Shown piece by piece: positions 1 through 10,300 of a stretch of 63,857 nucleotides of DNA. This stretch comes from an uncultured SAR86 cluster bacterium (GTDB lineage Bacteria > Pseudomonadota > Gammaproteobacteria > Magnimaribacterales > D2472): NCBI GenBank assembly GCA_902518715.1, contig CABYHU010000005.1:1-63857 (forward strand). Direction: 5' to 3'. The notes beneath the pieces are model-generated. The model saw only the letters and a list, made by a program, of their open reading frames with translations. It made no database searches and was not told where the DNA came from. Position 1 is the stretch's first letter, and each line of letters begins with the position of its first letter. A program made the translations under genes and the position numbers.

Positions 1-886
1 TAAGCTTATAAAGAAGCTCAGGTTTTAGGTTAAGAAAATCACTAAAGTTTAAGATCTCTATCTGCTCTTCAAAAGAAATTTTATCAACTACCTTTGAATA
101 GGGAATATCTGGAAGATCAATATTATATTTTTCATTATTATTAATGAGTTCAATTAAAGCTAAAAATTTTGGAATATAGTTTCTGGTTTGAGCCGAAAGC
201 GGCAAGTCCTTATAAGAAAGAGACGAAGCCCTTCTTGAAGTTCTTTGAATAGCCTTTGAAGTAAAAGTTGGACCAGCATTATATGCAACCAAAACAAGAT
301 AAATATCTTGATTGAATCTTTTATATAGATAGTCAATGTATCTAATAGCAGCATCTGTTGATTTATAGGGATCATGCCTCTCCTCAACCCACCAATTTTC
401 TTTTAATCCAAGTAATTCTGCTGTTCTAGGCATAATTTGCCATAAACCAACTGCTCCAGATGAAGATATAGAGAATGGATCATAACTGCTTTCAATAAAT
501 GGTAAAAACGCAAGCTCAATAGGCAAGTTATTCCTTTTGAGCTCCTCAATAACGTAGTATAAGAAATAATAAGAATTTTCAAGATAGTTTTCGAAAAGGT
601 CTACATTTTTAAGATGTTGATTCATGTAATAAAGAGTTAAATCATCGATTTCATAATCTTTGATTACAGCTTCATTTTTTAAGACTTCCCAAATACTGAT
701 TATTTCTGGAACGGATAGCTCAATATTAGCAACCTCAACTAATTGATTAGCCTCAATAGTTTCTTCATTCTTTGGTTCAGAGAGATCAGGAATAAACTCA
801 ATGGATTCATCATTTGTAACTTCTAAAATTTGACAGCCAGATAAAAGTAAAATGAGAGCTAAATATCTTATTTTGAGTCTTTCCAT
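1..886 (-). CDS. mltD: Membrane-bound lytic murein transglycosylase D-like lipoprotein, 3' end cut by window edge
   Basis: Reading the minus strand from the ATG at 884-886 gives an uninterrupted frame of 295 codons to the left edge, so the C-terminus (where LysM repeats usually lie) is missing. Residues 1-18 form a lipoprotein signal ending in the lipobox LSGC (Cys18). The SLT domain shows PFIESSYDP with the likely catalytic Glu132, then SSGAVGLWQIMPRTA (about 142-156) and VAYNAGP, the classic family-1 MltD/Slt signature. It should cleave peptidoglycan glycan strands in the periplasm. The start overlaps the end of gloB by 19 bases, so the two are probably cotranscribed. MltD is a better match than Slt70 because of the lipobox and the close spacing to gloB, an arrangement common in gammaproteobacteria. 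Confidence 0.9.
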   Translation of the reverse strand, partial: MERLKIRYLALILLLSGCQILEVTNDESIEFIPDLSEPKNEETIEANQLVEVANIELSVPEIISIWEVLKNEAVIKDYEIDDLTLYYMNQHLKNVDLFENYLENSYYFLYYVIEELKRNNLPIELAFLPFIESSYDPFSISSSGAVGLWQIMPRTAELLGLKENWWVEERHDPYKSTDAAIRYIDYLYKRFNQDIYLVLVAYNAGPTFTSKAIQRTSRRASSLSYKDLPLSAQTRNYIPKFLALIELINNNEKYNIDLPDIPYSKVVDKISFEEQIEILNFSDFLNLKPELLYKL

Positions 887-1629
887 TCTCGAATATATTT
901 GAAGATTTCTTTTTCCGAGGGATTATCTAATCCAATTTTTTTTATGAGATGCATATTATCACTTAACACATCACATCTTAAAAAAGGATTTGTTTTTTTT
1001 TCTAGCCCAATGGAAGAGGGAAGTGAGGAACCATGTTCTGTAAGAAGGTTATCAATTTTAGTATTTCTCATTATTAGGTCATTATTTTTTGGTTCGACTT
1101 CAACTGAAAACAGTAGGTTGCTCTTTGTATACTCATGACCGCAATAGATTTGTGTGCTGTCTGGTAATTGCTTTAATTTATTAAGAGATTCAAACATTTG
1201 ATCAAATGTACCTTCAAAAACTCTTCCACATCCACCAGCAAACAAGGTATCTCCGCAAAAGAGAATATTATTTTCCTCATTATAAAAAGCTATGTGGTCA
1301 AGAGTGTGGCCTGGAACCTCGATGATCTCAAATTTTATTCCCAAGCTAGAGAGAGTATCTCCTTGAGTGACTTTTTCATTTATTAGTTCGTAACTATTTT
1401 CAGGTCCATAAATAGATCCAGAAATTATATTTTCTAATTCAGGTACTCCAGCAGTATGATCAAAATGGTGATGAGTTATAAAAATATCCCTTAAATTTTT
1501 ATTGGTTTTACTTAAATAATCTAGAACAGGTTTCGCATCACCTGGGTCAACAACAGAAACCTCTTCATTAGTTTCAAGCAACCAAATATAATTATCAGTG
1601 TAGGCCTTTAATGGTTTAATATTAATCAC
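868..1629 (-). CDS. gloB: Hydroxyacylglutathione hydrolase (glyoxalase II)
   Basis: This metallo-beta-lactamase-fold enzyme hydrolyses S-lactoylglutathione to lactate and glutathione in methylglyoxal detoxification. The metal motif THHHFDH lies near residue 54, followed by PGHTLDH, a CGDTLF segment and the C-terminal NPFLR region typical of the HAGH C-terminal domain. Length is about 253 residues, normal for the family. Two starts are possible. A TTG at 1633-1635 gives two extra residues. I prefer the GTG at 1627-1629 because the product then begins like E. coli GloB, and a TAAAAT hexamer sits exactly 6 nt upstream, as in the other apparently leaderless genes here. Only 23 bp separate it from divergent rnhA, the same gloB/rnhA arrangement seen in E. 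coli. Confidence 0.93.
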   Translation of the reverse strand: MINIKPLKAYTDNYIWLLETNEEVSVVDPGDAKPVLDYLSKTNKNLRDIFITHHHFDHTAGVPELENIISGSIYGPENSYELINEKVTQGDTLSSLGIKFEIIEVPGHTLDHIAFYNEENNILFCGDTLFAGGCGRVFEGTFDQMFESLNKLKQLPDSTQIYCGHEYTKSNLLFSVEVEPKNNDLIMRNTKIDNLLTEHGSSLPSSIGLEKKTNPFLRCDVLSDNMHLIKKIGLDNPSEKEIFKYIREWKDSK

Positions 1630-1635
1630 ATGCAA

Positions 1636-1641
1636 ATTTTA
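1636..1641 (-). promoter_or_regulatory. -10-like element of gloB (leaderless arrangement)
   Basis: On the minus strand TAAAAT is followed by six bases and then the GTG start of gloB. No Shine-Dalgarno sequence is present. No clear -35 was found. Confidence 0.4.
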
Positions 1642-1652
1642 CAACTAACGAG

Positions 1653-2084
1653 ATGAAAACTGTAATTATTTACACTGATGGGGCTTGCAGAGGCAATCCT
1701 GGACCAGGAGGTTGGGGAGTGCTCATTGAGTATGGTGAATCAAGCAAACAGCTTTATGGAGGAGATATTTCTACTACCAATAATAAAATGGAGCTGACAG
1801 CAGCCATTATGGCTTTAAAAGAAATTAAAGAACCTTGTGAAATCATTCTTTATACAGACTCAAAATATGTTCTTCAGGGGATAGAAGAGTGGATACATAA
1901 CTGGAAAAAAAGAGGTTGGAGAGGTGCAAATAAAAAACCAGTAAAAAATATTGATCTTTGGAAAGAATTAGATGAACTTAGAGATGAACATAATATAAAA
2001 TGGAACTGGGTGAAGGGTCATTCTGGCGATCCAGGCAATGAAACCGCAGATATGCTCGCAAATAGAGGTATAGACGAACTTTAA
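1653..2084 (+). CDS. rnhA: Ribonuclease HI
   Basis: RNase HI degrades the RNA strand of RNA-DNA hybrids (R-loops, Okazaki primers). All catalytic residues are present: Asp9 in [11 protein letters not shown], Glu47 in NNKMELTA, Asp69 in YTDSKY and Asp133 in GNETAD, plus the His123 equivalent in KGHSG. At 143 residues it is slightly shorter than the E. coli enzyme (155). The stop is one base before the dnaQ start, so rnhA, dnaQ and gltX probably form one operon. The rnhA-dnaQ pairing is conserved in gammaproteobacteria, although there the two genes are usually divergent; here they run head to tail. Confidence 0.97.
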   Translation: MKTVIIYTDGACRGNPGPGGWGVLIEYGESSKQLYGGDISTTNNKMELTAAIMALKEIKEPCEIILYTDSKYVLQGIEEWIHNWKKRGWRGANKKPVKNIDLWKELDELRDEHNIKWNWVKGHSGDPGNETADMLANRGIDEL

Positions 2085-2085
2085 A

Positions 2086-2799
2086 ATGGAAAAAAGACAC
2101 ATAGTTCTTGATACAGAAACTACCGGGTTAGATGTCGAAAAAGGACATAGAATTATTGAAATAGGTGGAGTTGTAATGAACGGTAGAAAAAAAACCGCTG
2201 AAACATTTCACGTATACTTAAATCCACAAAGAGAAATTGATAAAGAAGCACAAGAAGTTCATGGTATTTCTAATGAAGATCTCAAAGATAAGCCTATTTT
2301 TTCTGAAATTGCAGAGGATCTTTTAGAATTTATTGATGGCTCAACATTGGTAATTCATAACGCAGATTTTGATGTTGGTTTTTTAGATGCTGAATTTAAA
2401 ATAGCATCGTCAACCTATCCATCAATTTCTGAGATTTGTGAAGTTAAAGATACACTTGCAATTGCAAGAAACAAGTTTCCGGGACAAAGGAATTCCCTCG
2501 ATGCACTTTCAAAACGTTTTGACATCAATGGCTACGATAGAAGCTATCATGGAGCTTTACTCGATGCCAACATATTAGCTGATGTTTATTCAAACCTTAC
2601 AGGCGGCCAAAGTAAAATTAATTTTGCGAATAACTTTGATGCTGATCTTCAGGAGGAAAATAAAAAACAAACAAGAGATTTTTCAAATGATTTTGAAATT
2701 ACTAAGATTATTACTTCTGAAGAGGATCAACTCTTGCATTCTAAAAGACTTGAAGAGATTGAGAAAAAGACAGGTAAGAAAACACTATGGAATTCTTAA
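2086..2799 (+). CDS. dnaQ: DNA polymerase III epsilon subunit, 3'-5' proofreading exonuclease
   Basis: This is the proofreading subunit of the replicative polymerase core. DEDDh exonuclease residues are visible: Asp9 and Glu11 in LDTETTGL, Asp94 in HNADFD, and His155/Asp160 in YHGALLDA. After the exonuclease domain a QSKINF segment (residues 175-180) matches the position of the clamp-binding motif QTSMAF in E. coli epsilon. The remaining tail to residue 237 would contact the alpha subunit. It sits one base after rnhA, and its stop is immediately followed by the ATG of gltX with no gap. Confidence 0.96.
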   Translation: MEKRHIVLDTETTGLDVEKGHRIIEIGGVVMNGRKKTAETFHVYLNPQREIDKEAQEVHGISNEDLKDKPIFSEIAEDLLEFIDGSTLVIHNADFDVGFLDAEFKIASSTYPSISEICEVKDTLAIARNKFPGQRNSLDALSKRFDINGYDRSYHGALLDANILADVYSNLTGGQSKINFANNFDADLQEENKKQTRDFSNDFEITKIITSEEDQLLHSKRLEEIEKKTGKKTLWNS

Positions 2800-4179
2800 A
2801 TGAAGGTAACTAGATTTGCTCCAAGTCCCACAGGCAATCTGCATATAGGAGGAGTTAGAACTGCTTTATTTAATTATGTTTTTTCAAAGCAATCTGGTGG
2901 TTTATTCTTAATAAGAGTCGAGGACACTGACAGAGAAAGATCAAAGAAGGAATATGAAGAAGACATAATATCTGGATTAGAATGGCTTGGTATATCTCCC
3001 GATAAAACACCAATAAGACAATCAGAAAGATTAGATATTTATCAAAAAGCTGCTGATAAGCTCATTGACTCTGGAAATGCCTATTGGTGTGATTGTTCCC
3101 CAGAAGATTTAGAAGAAATGCGTGAACAACAGGCCGCCGATGGTAAAAAGCCAATGTATGATGGAAGAAGTAGAAACCTTGGCCTTGAAAGATCAGACAA
3201 AACTGTTCTTAGATTAGCAACGCCGCTTGAAGGAGAAACGGTAGTAAATGATTTAATACGTGGCGAGATAACTTTCAACAATAGTGAATTAGATGATCTA
3301 ATTCTGTTGAGAAGTGATGGTACTCCCACATATCATTTCTGTAATGTTGTCGATGATTTCGATCAGGGTGTAACCACAGTAATCCGAGGGGAGGATCATA
3401 TTAGCAATACACCGAGACAAATCCATATCCAGAAAGCGCTTGGCTATCCAGATCTTGAGTATGCTCACTTACCTTTGGTACTAGGTGAAGATAAAAAAAG
3501 GCTTTCAAAAAGGCATGCCGCAACTAGCTTAAATGCTTATAAAGAAATGGGATTTACAAAAGAAACAATTATAAATGCCTTAGCATTGCTTGGTTGGTCA
3601 ACTGAAAATGAAATTTTTTCAATTGATGAATTGATCGAATCATTCAAGCTAGAAAATGTTCAAAAAGCTGCAGCGGTATTTGATCTAAAAAGATTTAATT
3701 GGGTTAGTTCCCAGCAATTAGCGAAACTAGATGAAAATAGTTTTTTTGAAGTAATTAAACCATTCATGGAAGACGAAGACATCAGTGAAGATTATCCAAA
3801 TTATAAAAAGATTCTTCTTGCAATGAGAACTTCAAAAACAAATTTAAAAGATATAGCTCACGCAACAAGACCATTCTTTTTTGAATTAGATGGTTATGAA
3901 GAGAAGGGCGTTAAGAAGTTTCTTAATGAATCCCTTGAAACACTTACCTTCGCATTAGAAGTTTTTTCAAAATTGACTGAATGGAATGAAACAGAACTCG
4001 ATATGGCATTAATAAAAGTTCGAGATTATTTTAATCTTCCCATTCCTAAGGTAAATCAACCAATGAGAATAGCCCTTGTTGGCTCCACTGTCTCACCATC
4101 TCTAGGCTTAACATTAGAGTTATTTGGAAAAGAAAAGTCATTAGAAAGGATACAGAAAGCAATAGACTTTATTAGTTAG
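2800..4179 (+). CDS. gltX: Glutamyl-tRNA synthetase
   Basis: Class I aminoacyl-tRNA synthetase that charges tRNA-Glu. The HIGH-type motif is at residues 15-18 (APSPTGNLHIGG) and the KMSKS-type motif at 235-238 (KKRLSKRHA). Two of the zinc-site cysteines of the E. coli enzyme appear in WCDCS (97 and 99), but no matching Cys/His pair follows, so the zinc knuckle looks incomplete. Length is 459 residues, typical for bacterial discriminating GluRS. The last eight bases overlap the convergent ggt gene. GlnS is not in the window, so whether this enzyme also mischarges tRNA-Gln cannot be judged. Confidence 0.96.
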   Translation: MKVTRFAPSPTGNLHIGGVRTALFNYVFSKQSGGLFLIRVEDTDRERSKKEYEEDIISGLEWLGISPDKTPIRQSERLDIYQKAADKLIDSGNAYWCDCSPEDLEEMREQQAADGKKPMYDGRSRNLGLERSDKTVLRLATPLEGETVVNDLIRGEITFNNSELDDLILLRSDGTPTYHFCNVVDDFDQGVTTVIRGEDHISNTPRQIHIQKALGYPDLEYAHLPLVLGEDKKRLSKRHAATSLNAYKEMGFTKETIINALALLGWSTENEIFSIDELIESFKLENVQKAAAVFDLKRFNWVSSQQLAKLDENSFFEVIKPFMEDEDISEDYPNYKKILLAMRTSKTNLKDIAHATRPFFFELDGYEEKGVKKFLNESLETLTFALEVFSKLTEWNETELDMALIKVRDYFNLPIPKVNQPMRIALVGSTVSPSLGLTLELFGKEKSLERIQKAIDFIS

Positions 4180-5899
4180 ACTTTTCTATTGAAACCCCAG
4201 CATTAGGTCTTCTTAGATCAGCAAAACCGTAATTGATTCCATCAATGATCTGAATTGATTGTGTGCTGCCGATAGTATCTGATAATTCTAGTTGATGACC
4301 AATTCTGTCTAACAGATTTAAGTTATCCTGACTTACGGTCGATTCAAAATCAAGATCAGCATAAGGCCAATCTTTGTGTATTCTTGGGAGCATAGTTGCA
4401 TCACCTACATGCAAATCAAAATCTATTACTCCCGTTACCACTCTTAGATTTGCAGCAGGTATTTGAGACCCTCCAGGTGAGCCAGTAATCAAAGACAACT
4501 CACCTTTTTTGTTGAACACCATAACAGGATGCATTGTGCTCATTGGTCGTTTACCTGGTTCAAACCTATTCCCAGGACTTGAAGCTCTGCTTGTAGATGT
4601 TTTATCACCATATTTATATGCAAAGTTCCTCATTTGATTGTTCATTAAGATTCCTGTTCCTGGAATCGTAACTCCTGAACCAAACGAATATCCTAATGTG
4701 TATGTATTTGAAACAGCATTTCCATTTCGATCTATAACAGAATAGTGAGTGGTATCCTTACTTTCTTCAATATGATTATACTTTTGGATTGAAGATGCCT
4801 TTGATGCTTTATCAAAACTAATACTCTTAGCTAATAATTTAGCTCTGCCTTTTGATATCAGTCCTTCAGTAGGAACGTCATAATAGTCAGGATCTCCCAC
4901 ATGATGAGATCTATTATTATGCCCTCGTCTTAATGCCTCAGCTAGGAGATGGTAAGTAAGAGATGAATCTTTTCTATATTTTCCAAGATTATAATAACTA
5001 AGTACATTTAGAGCAGTGAGAAATGTTATTCCTCCTCCTGATGGAGGCCCTTGAGTATATACACTATATCCACGATAATTCACTCCGATTGGATCTCTAA
5101 ACTTTGAGCTATATTGCTTCAGATCATTGCTATCTATAAAGCCGCCATTATCCTTCATAGAGGATTGAATTTTTTCAGCAACCCAACCGTCATAAAATCC
5201 TTCTTTACCTTCTTTTGATATTACTTCAAAAGTTTTTGCTAAATCTGGTCTTTTCATTAAAGAGCCAATAGCTACTGGTTTATTATTTTGAAAATAAATC
5301 TTTCGTGATTCAGGATCTTTCTTAAGCTGATAGGAGCTCCCAATTGCATTATGCAAGTCATAGGAAACAATAATTCCATTTCTTGCTTGATCGATAACCG
5401 GTTTTAAGACCTTTTCAAGAGGCAAGTCTCCAAATCTTTCATGAGCCTCTAAGAGACCATATACAGTTCCAGGAACAGCAGATGCTTTATAATCATATTT
5501 AGTTAGATCATAATCATCATCTTGGATTTGTGCTGGCGATTTAGAGCCAAATAAATCTTCTAAATTTGAATTTAAAGAAGATCTACTCCTATAGTCAATC
5601 GAAAATAACTCTTCAGTTTCTTTTATATAAACTAACATAAATCCACCACCACCAATATTTCCTGCTCTTGGAAGAGTTGTGGTTAATGAGAATCCAACAG
5701 CTACTGCAGCATCTACTGCATTACCTCCCGATTCCAAAATCATTGTTCCAATTTTTGAAGATTCAAGATTTTGAGAAACCACCATGCCATTTCCTGAAAT
5801 TGTTGGATGGAAGGGTGATTTATAGTCCAGGTATGCATCTAGTTGAGCATCATGAATCTGCAAAAGAAAAAGAAAAAATAATATTTTTGGAAACTTCAT
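4172..5899 (-). CDS. ggt: Gamma-glutamyltransferase (glutathione hydrolase), exported
   Basis: N-terminal nucleophile hydrolase that self-cleaves into two subunits and removes gamma-glutamyl groups from glutathione and related peptides in the periplasm. A signal peptide covers about residues 1-20. The autoprocessing/nucleophile Thr is at residue 384 in DTTHYSV, and the oxyanion-loop motif GSPGGSQIP follows in the small subunit. Length is 575 residues, as expected. Its start shares one base with the stop of the upstream DASS transporter (TAATG), so the two are cotranscribed and probably translationally coupled. The transporter may take up glutamate-like products, which is inference from context. 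Confidence 0.95.
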   Translation of the reverse strand: MKFPKILFFLFLLQIHDAQLDAYLDYKSPFHPTISGNGMVVSQNLESSKIGTMILESGGNAVDAAVAVGFSLTTTLPRAGNIGGGGFMLVYIKETEELFSIDYRSRSSLNSNLEDLFGSKSPAQIQDDDYDLTKYDYKASAVPGTVYGLLEAHERFGDLPLEKVLKPVIDQARNGIIVSYDLHNAIGSSYQLKKDPESRKIYFQNNKPVAIGSLMKRPDLAKTFEVISKEGKEGFYDGWVAEKIQSSMKDNGGFIDSNDLKQYSSKFRDPIGVNYRGYSVYTQGPPSGGGITFLTALNVLSYYNLGKYRKDSSLTYHLLAEALRRGHNNRSHHVGDPDYYDVPTEGLISKGRAKLLAKSISFDKASKASSIQKYNHIEESKDTTHYSVIDRNGNAVSNTYTLGYSFGSGVTIPGTGILMNNQMRNFAYKYGDKTSTSRASSPGNRFEPGKRPMSTMHPVMVFNKKGELSLITGSPGGSQIPAANLRVVTGVIDFDLHVGDATMLPRIHKDWPYADLDFESTVSQDNLNLLDRIGHQLELSDTIGSTQSIQIIDGINYGFADLRRPNAGVSIEKSN

Positions 5900-7326
5900 T
5901 AGAAAATAACTTTCGCAAAGTAATATGCAAAAACTGTCACCACAAAAACACCTGCAATGTTAATAAAGAATCCCGCACGCATCATATCAATGATTTTAAA
6001 TTTGTTTGCACCGTAAACAATTGCATTTGGAGGCGTTGCTACTGGCAACATAAAAGCACAGCTTGCTGCAAGTACAACAGGAACAGTTAAGACTTCCGGC
6101 GCAACACCAACAGCAACTGCGACTGCTCCAAAAACTGGTAAGAAAGTTGATGTTGTTGCAACATTGCTGGTAACCTCTGTTAGAAATATTATAAGTGAAG
6201 CCACAGCCATAACAAGAATTATTAATGGGACTGTTTTAAGGCTTACGAGGCTTTGACCAATCCAAAGACCGAGACCAGTATCATTAATTTGAACACCAAG
6301 CGATAAGCCTCCACCAAAGAGGAGTAATAATCCCCATGGAAGCTTGCTTGATTGTTCCCATGAGAGCAGTTCCCCATTTCTACCACTAGAAGGAATTATA
6401 AATAGAGCAATTGCTACGAGAATTGCTATTCCAGCATCAGTAAGACCAATTACATAGTTATCAATTAAACTTCTAAACATCCACAAACCTGCTGCAATGA
6501 AAAAGACAACTCCAACTCTAAACTCGTCTTTAGACATGGGACCCATATCAGTTAACATTTTTGAAAGAGTATTCTTCGTTTCATCCGATGAAGCAAAACT
6601 CACAGGATATACGACTTTTGTAAGAATTAACCAAGCCAATGCAAGCATACAAATTGAAACTGGAACACCTAACTTCATCCAATCAATCATTGAAATTTCC
6701 AAACCATAAACTTCCTGCATAAATGAGCTAAAAACAATATTTGGAGCCGTCCCTACTAATGTTGACATCCCCCCGATGGTAGCTGCATATGCGATAGAAA
6801 GTAAAAGAGCTTTGTCAAAATTACTTTTATCTTTTTCAGACATATTTGGAACAGTTTTTGCAACAACTGAACATATTGCAAGACCAATTGGTAACAACAT
6901 CAGGGTAGTTGATGTATTCATCACCCACATGCTAATTAAAGCTGAAACAAGCATGAATCCACCTATAAGTTTTGGTCCGTCTGAGCCAAGTCTTTTAATC
7001 ATAATTAATGCAAGACGTTTGTGGAGACCAGATCTCTCGATTGATAGAGCAATTAAAAAACCACCTAAAAAGAGATATATGTTTTTATTTGCATATGGAA
7101 GTGCAGCTGTTTCTATTGAAGTAACTCCAAGAATTGGAAAGAGGGCTAAAGGCAATAAAGAAGTAACAGGAATAGGTATGGCTTCAGTTGCCCACCAAGT
7201 AACCATTAATACTGCAACAGCAGCAACTAACCAAGCACTTTCAGTTAAACCAGCAGGAGAGGGCAAGAAGATAATTGCTAAAAAAAGAAATACTCCTATC
7301 CAAAAACCTCTTTTTCTTAAAGCCAT
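5899..7326 (-). CDS. DASS (SLC13) family sodium/carboxylate symporter
   Basis: An inner-membrane transporter of 475 residues with about 11-12 hydrophobic segments. Family hallmarks include TWWATEAIPIPVTSLLP near residue 45 and two Asn-Thr/Ser-Asn type motifs (MWVMNTSTT and LTEVTSNVATTST) that in VcINDY bind sodium and the carboxylate. Likely substrates are C4 dicarboxylates or similar anions; the exact substrate cannot be read from sequence. Translation of ggt is coupled through TAATG. The ATG lies 6 nt after a perfect TATAAT hexamer, with no Shine-Dalgarno sequence, suggesting a leaderless mRNA starting just after the terminator of the upstream TonB receptor gene. Confidence 0.9.
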   Translation of the reverse strand: MALRKRGFWIGVFLFLAIIFLPSPAGLTESAWLVAAVAVLMVTWWATEAIPIPVTSLLPLALFPILGVTSIETAALPYANKNIYLFLGGFLIALSIERSGLHKRLALIMIKRLGSDGPKLIGGFMLVSALISMWVMNTSTTLMLLPIGLAICSVVAKTVPNMSEKDKSNFDKALLLSIAYAATIGGMSTLVGTAPNIVFSSFMQEVYGLEISMIDWMKLGVPVSICMLALAWLILTKVVYPVSFASSDETKNTLSKMLTDMGPMSKDEFRVGVVFFIAAGLWMFRSLIDNYVIGLTDAGIAILVAIALFIIPSSGRNGELLSWEQSSKLPWGLLLLFGGGLSLGVQINDTGLGLWIGQSLVSLKTVPLIILVMAVASLIIFLTEVTSNVATTSTFLPVFGAVAVAVGVAPEVLTVPVVLAASCAFMLPVATPPNAIVYGANKFKIIDMMRAGFFINIAGVFVVTVFAYYFAKVIF

Positions 7327-7332
7327 AAATTA

Positions 7333-7338
7333 ATTATA
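7333..7338 (-). promoter_or_regulatory. -10 element of the DASS-ggt operon (leaderless arrangement)
   Basis: The minus strand reads TATAAT, six bases, ATG. It lies just downstream of the receptor terminator hairpin. No convincing -35 was seen. Confidence 0.5.
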
Positions 7339-7342
7339 GGAT

Positions 7343-7370
7343 AAAAAAAGGGAGCATAAAGCTCCCTTTT
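7343..7370 (-). terminator. Rho-independent terminator of the TonB receptor gene
   Basis: Perfect 10-bp stem (7346-7355 with 7361-7370), five-base loop, followed on the minus strand by a T run. It lies 17 bases after the receptor stop codon. Confidence 0.9.
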
Positions 7371-7386
7371 AATAATAAATGAGTTT

Positions 7387-10300
7387 TTAGAATCTTTGAT
7401 AAAACTCTATAGCATAACTTCTTCCATAGTCACTATGAACGTCTCCAACAAAACCCCATGTATACTCATCAGCTAAAGGTGCTCGAGTATCTTCAAGGTT
7501 TCTGATTTGACCTCTAACTCTAAGACCATTCTTGAATTTGTATCCAAGAGTAAGATTAAGAGTCATCATTGATTCAACTAACCAATTTTCTCCACAGTTT
7601 CCACCAGAATATGATGTTGTTCCAGAACATACATAGTTTCCAGATGAGTCTTTAGCATTATTTGTAACAGCAATTTCTCTGAAGCTAGCTATTTCAGTTC
7701 CAGAAAGATACATATCAAAACCATTATGTTTCCATGCAAGACGCATAGTATCTTTATATTCGGGATATGCTCTTCTGTCATACGTACCTAAAAGGTCTCC
7801 AAAACCAGATGGAGATATTAGGCCTTCAAGAGCACCGCCAGGTCCAGCAGCATCAAAAAGTTGCTGTGTTAAAGCACCAGCATCTTGCTCAAATGAATCG
7901 AACTGAACACTCATGAATTTAGCTGAAAAAGAACCATAATCAGTATCTACAGAATATTCAATTGCATAGTCAGTTCCTTCAAGAGTTCTGTCATCTAAGT
8001 TCACATAAACATCTTCAACTCTCTGAACTGTTCCAACTTGACACAGATTTGGATCCCAAGTTGCATTGTAAGTTGGTGATTCTGGATCATCATCCGGAAT
8101 AAAATCACCTCTTATAACAAATGGATTACCAATACATTCATTTACGCCACCGTTAACTCTAATCAAGGTATCTAAGAGCATATGATTTCTTTCACCAAAG
8201 AGTCCAACGACGCTTTCCTGTTCAATTTGCCATTTGTCAACTGTGATAATCCAGTTATCTCCAGGTGTAAGCACTAAACCTATTGATGCATTAGTGGATT
8301 CTTCTCCTTCAAGAGCATCATTACCTTTTGCAACCCTTTGAATGGAATAGTTTTCATAATTTTCACCAATCGCTTTAGTATAAAGTGGATCTTCTTGAGA
8401 ATTATTTCTTACAACTAGACCTTCATTCACAGTAATAAGATTTGGCGCTCTGAAAGAGGTTGAGTTTGAAGTTCTTAACTTAAACCAACTATTTGGAGCA
8501 TAACCTAATGCCACTTTTCCAACAGTATTTGTTCCGTAGTCATCAGCATTTTCAACTCTTAATGCAAACTGAGCATCTAGGCTTTCAAGTAATGGAACTT
8601 GTGCTTCAGCAAACAATGAAGCAACTACTCTATCCCCAGTGGTATTTGGAGATGGACTACTATTAACAACATCTGAAATATAAGGGAATGTTGATTGATT
8701 AGCAGCTTCCGGTGGAGTTGAGTAAACAATCGTTCCATTAATTCTTGGATCCCTTAAATCTTCCATAGACTCTGCTCTCACTTCAGCACCAACGAGAACA
8801 GCAACATCTCCTGCAGGCATTGAATATACAGATGGATTAGACATTTTAATATCTGCCATATATAGATCGGTATTATTGTTTCTGAATATACTTATTGTGA
8901 ATGGCTCCTCATTAGAATTTAGACCCGCATTAAATGGGTTATAAGCATTAGGTGTTGAGTCTGCTAGAGCTTCATTTAATAAAGTCATACTTTGTCTTCC
9001 ATGGTTATCCATTTCAGAACTTGCTTTAGAAGCAACTAAACCAGCATCCCAATCCCAATCACCATAGGTTCCCCTGAATCCTTGAACTATTCTCCAAGTT
9101 TCTCTTGTTGAATCCCAGCTTCTTGGAGTATTGAACCTGAAGTATCTAAACCAAAGGTGGTCACCTTCCTTATCAACAAACAGATCACCATTAGGTCTTT
9201 GAAGTTGATTTAACCAATAGTTAGTTGATGGAACTAGAATAGGTTGAGTATTACCTCCATTTTTTGAAGAAGAACCCATACCAAGAGGGGCACCACCGTA
9301 GAGCTGTTTACTTGAATCAGATTTGTAATAACTTACTTCACTATATGCCTCAACTCCATTATCTAGAGTTGTGTTGTAGAACATTACAAGATTGTTTCTT
9401 AGAAGCGGTCCTCTCTTGTCATATGTTTGCCCATAACTAGTTCTACTTTCAGCTCTAATTGAACTTGAGTCATACAGACACATGTGATCAAGACCCGGAA
9501 TATTGTAAAGATTACTTGAAGAGTTACTTAAACAGTTTGAATCATCAGGCCTATAGATTGTAAAAATATTGCTTCCTTCATAAAATTGAGCCCAAACTGA
9601 ACTGGCGCTTGCATTTCTCCAAGTAGTATCATTGAAGGCTCCTAGACCTCCCTCGTCAGGACTTGGCAATAACCTTCTTAAATCACCATCAGCCCATTTA
9701 GGGTCTTCAATACCTCTGACTCGTTCTCTATCATATCTATCAAAATAAATAGAGAGGTTTGAACCATCACTCATGGTTTGTCCCCATTGAATACTTACTT
9801 TATTATCCTTAGCGTCAAAGCTGTCATACCAGTTTTGTCTCACTCGCATGGTTAAGCCATCAAAATCATCTTTAAGAACAGTATTTATAACTCCAGCAAC
9901 AGCGTCAGCACCATAAATAGCAGAAGCGCCGTCTCGAAGAATTTCTACTCTTTCAGCTCCATAGACTGGTATTGTGTTTGAGTTAACACTTGAGACAGGT
10001 ACAAAACTTCCACCAACCCATTCTGTAGCATATCCAGGTGATTGGACTAATCTTCTTCCATTAAGAAGCGTTACAGTGTTTCCTGTTCCAATATTTCTTA
10101 AATCCAGCGATCCAACATCACCTCTTGAAGCATTGTATCCGCCACTAAAGTCAGTCTGGTTAAAGTTGTTACTACCATTTTCAGCTAGATCAGCAAACAG
10201 TTCCTCTCCAGATTCAACTGCTAAACTTTCAATATCTTCAGCGGTAATAACAGTAACAGGCAAAGAGCCAGTAATTTTAGCTCCTTTAATTTGTGATCCA

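Noticed and set aside
160-387. 75-residue minus-strand ORF
   Set aside because: It is a shadow in another frame of the mltD-like gene, which runs open across the whole region.
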